Part shown: positions 62,222-64,000 of the stretch, piece after piece | Position numbering within the stretch: position 1 is the stretch's first letter | Layout: the number at the start of each line of letters is the position of its first letter | Assembly (NCBI RefSeq): GCF_016907475.1 | Contig: NZ_JAFBCA010000001.1 | Span: forward strand, 930,001 to 994,000 | From: Nocardioides cavernae | GTDB taxonomy: Bacteria > Actinomycetota > Actinomycetes > Propionibacteriales > Nocardioidaceae | Length of the DNA stretch: 64,000 bases | Reading direction: 5' to 3' | The notes under the pieces: generated by a model | Told to the model about the DNA's origin: nothing | The model's input: only the letters and a program-made list of their open reading frames with translations | Database searches by the model: none | Position numbers and translations under genes: made by a program

Positions 62222-62254
62222 GCGGATGACGAGATTCGAACTCGCGACATCGAC
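62222..62254 (-). pseudogene. tRNA-Gly 3'-half fragment 1
   Basis: Identical to the last 33 bases of the intact tRNA-Gly gene, including the T-arm and acceptor strand, but the D-arm and anticodon half are missing; GATGGGCAGAGCGTC stands where the anticodon half should be (on the plus strand). It cannot fold as a tRNA. It is one of two such fragments. Confidence 0.85.
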
Positions 62255-62323
62255 GATGGGCAGAGCGTCGCGCTCGGCGCGACTACCGAGAGACAGGTGC
62301 GCCTACCTGGAGACAAACGTGGA

Positions 62324-62356
62324 GCGGATGACGAGATTCGAACTCGCGACATCGAC
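62324..62356 (-). pseudogene. tRNA-Gly 3'-half fragment 2
   Basis: A second 33-bp copy of the tRNA-Gly 3' half, identical to fragment 1 and to the intact gene and placed exactly midway between them (102 bp each way). The adjoining sequence differs from fragment 1 at one position (CGTCGAGC against CGTCGCGC). Confidence 0.85.
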
Positions 62357-62425
62357 GATGGGCAGAGCGTCGAGCTCGGCGCGACTACCGAGAGACAGGT
62401 GCGCCTACCTGGAGACAAACGTGGA

Positions 62426-62497
62426 GCGGATGACGAGATTCGAACTCGCGACATCGACCTTGGGAAGGTCGCGCTCTACCAACTGAGCTACATCCGC
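62426..62497 (-). tRNA. tRNA-Gly (anticodon CCC)
   Basis: A full cloverleaf on the minus strand, 72 bases: acceptor GCGGATG / CATCCGC, D-stem GCTC / GAGC, anticodon stem CGACC / GGTCG with loop TTCCCAA (anticodon CCC, reading GGG), and T-stem GCGAG / CTCGT with loop TTCGAAT. CCA is not encoded. The 3' end faces the repeat array at 62191-62425. Reading frames that run through this segment (for example MTRFELATSTLGR) are artefacts of the tRNA sequence. Confidence 0.95.
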
Positions 62498-62539
62498 AGT
62501 GCCGTCCGGGGACGGCGGGCCAGATGCTACTAGACGGGT

Positions 62540-63313
62540 CTACCGGACCGGGGGTCGCACGGTGGAGAGGGCGGGATGCTTGGGCGCGACGGTGTCACCG
62601 GACGAGCGCCCGGTGAGCCGGCGGTGCACCCATGGCACGAGGAACTCGCGGGTCCACTGCGCGTTGGCGGCCCAGGTCTCGCGGCGTCCGAGGACAGGGA
62701 GCGGACCGACGGTCACCGGGTCGAGGCCGTGCTCGACGCCGATGGCCTCGAGGACGGCGTGGGCCATGTGGGTGTGGCCGGAGCTGTTGAGGTGCATCCG
62801 GTCGGTGTCCATCACGCCGGCGATCTCGATGTCGCGCATCCGCCACATGTCGACGACGCTCGCGCCGTGGCGGTCGGCGATCTCGCGGACCCACTCGTTG
62901 AAGATCGCCATCCGGCCGCGCATCGGGCCGTAGATCCCGCCGGCGCCCGGGTCGAAGATGGTGAACATGACGACGTGCGCGCCGCTCGCGCTGAGCCGCG
63001 CGATCGCGTCGTCGTACGTCCGGGCCAGCGCGTCGATGTCGACGCGCGGGCGGAGCACGTCGTTGCCGCCGCCGTGGATGGTGACCAGGTCGGGCTGGAG
63101 CGCGAGGGCCGCGTCGACCTGCTCGGTGACGATGGCGCCGAGCTTGCGACCGCGGATGGCGAGGTTGGCGTAGCCGAAGTCGTCGGTCTGCTGGGCGAGC
63201 ACCTCGGCGACGCGGTCGGCCCAGCCGCGCAGGCCGTTGGGTCGAGCAGGGTCGGGGTCGCCGACACCCTCGGTGAAGGAGTCGCCCAGGGCGACGTAGC
63301 GGTGGAAGGTCAC
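62540..63313 (-). CDS. SGNH/GDSL family hydrolase
   Basis: A 257-aa esterase-type enzyme. The catalytic Ser is in GDSFTEG (block I), the Gly of block II and the GGGND block III follow, and [14 protein letters not shown] is block V with the catalytic Asp and His. There is no signal peptide, so it acts in the cytoplasm or is exported another way. GTG 63313 follows CACAAT (complement of 63320-63325) by 6 bases. Substrates of this family vary widely. Confidence 0.88.
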   Translation of the reverse strand: MTFHRYVALGDSFTEGVGDPDPARPNGLRGWADRVAEVLAQQTDDFGYANLAIRGRKLGAIVTEQVDAALALQPDLVTIHGGGNDVLRPRVDIDALARTYDDAIARLSASGAHVVMFTIFDPGAGGIYGPMRGRMAIFNEWVREIADRHGASVVDMWRMRDIEIAGVMDTDRMHLNSSGHTHMAHAVLEAIGVEHGLDPVTVGPLPVLGRRETWAANAQWTREFLVPWVHRRLTGRSSGDTVAPKHPALSTVRPPVR

Positions 63314-63369
63314 CGATCCATTGTGGCCACGAGGGCCGCGGTCTCGAAACTGAGGCTAGGGTCGGCCGC

Positions 63370-63945
63370 GTGCTGCTCTCTGATCGCGACATCGCCGCCG
63401 AGATCGACGCCGGCCGGATCGCCCTCGAGCCCTGGGACCCGCAGATGATGCAGCCCTCGAGCATCGACGTCCGGCTCGACCGCTACTTCCGCGTCTTCGA
63501 GAACCACCGCTACCCCCACATCGACCCGGCGGCCGACCAGTCCGAGCTGACGCGCGAGGTCGAGCCGGAGGGGGACGAGCCGTTCATCCTGCACCCGGGC
63601 GAGTTCGTGCTGGGGTCGACGTACGAGGTCGTGTCGCTGCCCGACGACGTCGCCGCGCGGGTGGAGGGGAAGTCGTCGCTGGGCCGGCTCGGGCTGCTCA
63701 CCCACGCGACCGCGGGGTTCGTGGACCCGGGCTTCTCGGGCCACGTCACGCTCGAGCTGGCCAACGTCGCCACGCTGCCGATCAAGCTCTACCCCGGCAT
63801 GAAGATCGGGCAGTTCTGCTTCTTCCGGCTCTCCTCGCCGAGCGAGCACCCCTACGGCTCCGAGAAGTACGGCTCGCGCTACCAGGGACAGCGCGGCCCG
63901 ACCCCGAGCCGGTCGTTCCAGGGGTTCCACCGCACGTCCATCTGA
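63370..63945 (+). CDS. dcd: dCTP deaminase
   Basis: A 191-aa trimeric enzyme that deaminates dCTP to dUTP for thymidylate synthesis. The family block [31 protein letters not shown] is complete, with the catalytic Glu in it, and IGQFCFFRL and [15 protein letters not shown] complete the active site. Actinobacterial versions are often bifunctional dCTP deaminase-dUTPases. GTG 63370 follows TAGGGT (63357-63362) by 7 bases. After the stop (63946-64000) only short non-coding sequence remains. Confidence 0.92.
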   Translation: MLLSDRDIAAEIDAGRIALEPWDPQMMQPSSIDVRLDRYFRVFENHRYPHIDPAADQSELTREVEPEGDEPFILHPGEFVLGSTYEVVSLPDDVAARVEGKSSLGRLGLLTHATAGFVDPGFSGHVTLELANVATLPIKLYPGMKIGQFCFFRLSSPSEHPYGSEKYGSRYQGQRGPTPSRSFQGFHRTSI

Positions 63946-64000
63946 GGTTCGTCAGGTCCACATCGCGGATTACGGCACACCCCTGTTGCCTTAATCGAGT

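Larger units (their letters stand above)
62191..62425. repeat. Tandem 102-bp repeats of a tRNA 3' half plus flank
   Basis: The 33-bp segment covering the 3' part of tRNA-Gly (anticodon-stem 3' side through acceptor) occurs at 62222-62254, 62324-62356 and, in the intact gene, 62426-62458, always 102 bp apart. The downstream flank (with a CAGGT / ACCTG hairpin, probably the tRNA terminator) is repeated with it, so units run 62191-62295 (105 bp, with a 4-base insertion), 62296-62397 (102 bp) and 62398-62497. In the two incomplete units a different sequence replaces the 5' half of the tRNA. Confidence 0.9.

Noticed and set aside
62191..62497. Possible CRISPR array
   Set aside because: The units are 102 bp with nearly identical spacer sequence, derived from a tRNA gene; there are no short direct repeats with unique spacers and no cas genes.
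62088..62533. Short frames such as MTRFELATSTLGR over the tRNA region
   Set aside because: They are translations of the tRNA-Gly sequence and its repeated 3' halves, a well-known annotation artefact.

Overview
The window is very GC-rich, gene-dense DNA from an actinobacterium. The gene set (MprAB-type two-component system, polar DivIVA-like coiled-coil proteins, a mycothiol-type DinB enzyme, an AccD/AccA-fused carboxyltransferase, a DesA3-type desaturase with its reductase, many GTG starts and promoters placed for leaderless transcripts) fits the Propionibacteriales, probably Nocardioidaceae. The genus is an inference from resemblance. No phage, insertion sequence, CRISPR array or secondary-metabolite cluster was seen.

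Layout. 0-9.4 kb: end of a PabA/TrpG-type amidotransferase and pabB, a convergent mprA-mprB operon, an unrecognised 375-aa protein, a membrane protein/LMW tyrosine phosphatase/fructosamine-kinase-like operon, a VanZ protein, an aromatic/histidinol-phosphate aminotransferase and a metallophosphatase. 9.4-19.8 kb: a xi-class GST-like reductase, a 1,694-aa secreted adhesin-like protein with three nearly identical 231-aa repeats, and the E1alpha-E1beta-E2 genes of a branched-chain 2-oxoacid dehydrogenase. 19.9-31 kb: an epimerase-like protein, two overlapping coiled-coil (DivIVA-like) genes, a carboxyltransferase, and a 1,928-aa secreted repeat protein. 31-36 kb: M1 lipoprotein peptidase with an ECF sigma factor, divergent from a Ser/Thr kinase that is followed by two small paralogous membrane-anchored proteins. 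36-44.8 kb: two amidohydrolases, a PucR regulator divergent from a ferredoxin-reductase/desaturase pair, and a second secreted repeat protein. 44.8-45.5 kb: a gap of about 700 bases with strong stem-loops and no convincing gene. 45.5-53 kb: small and membrane proteins, an SDR, a mycothiol-type enzyme, and an ABC-transporter/two-component operon. 53-64 kb: acyl-CoA dehydrogenase, TSUP transporter and Rrf2 regulator, a SigE-family sigma factor with a membrane partner, a C39-like/lipoprotein/DUF2461 operon, a tRNA-Gly(CCC) with tandem copies of its 3' half, a GDSL hydrolase and dcd.

The most unusual content is non-coding. Family A is a palindrome of 72-78 bp present three times (1505-1582, 38823-38900, 53104-53180), always just after or inside gene 3' ends; it supplies the stop codons of three genes and shows a compensatory base-pair change between copies. 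Family B is a 45-bp hairpin (10433-10477, 15893-15937) lying after the GST gene and after the adhesin gene. Family C includes two 56-bp hairpins in tandem near the tRNA, and a split motif (9+5+9) found at 23.56 kb twice and at 62.02 kb. The tRNA-Gly 3' half plus its downstream flank is repeated with a 102-bp period.

Many genes start 6 or 7 bases after a NANNNT hexamer, usually TANNNT, which is the geometry of leaderless actinobacterial transcripts. Elsewhere genes are tightly coupled by ATGA, GTGA or TGATG overlaps, so the operons can be read from the sequence itself.
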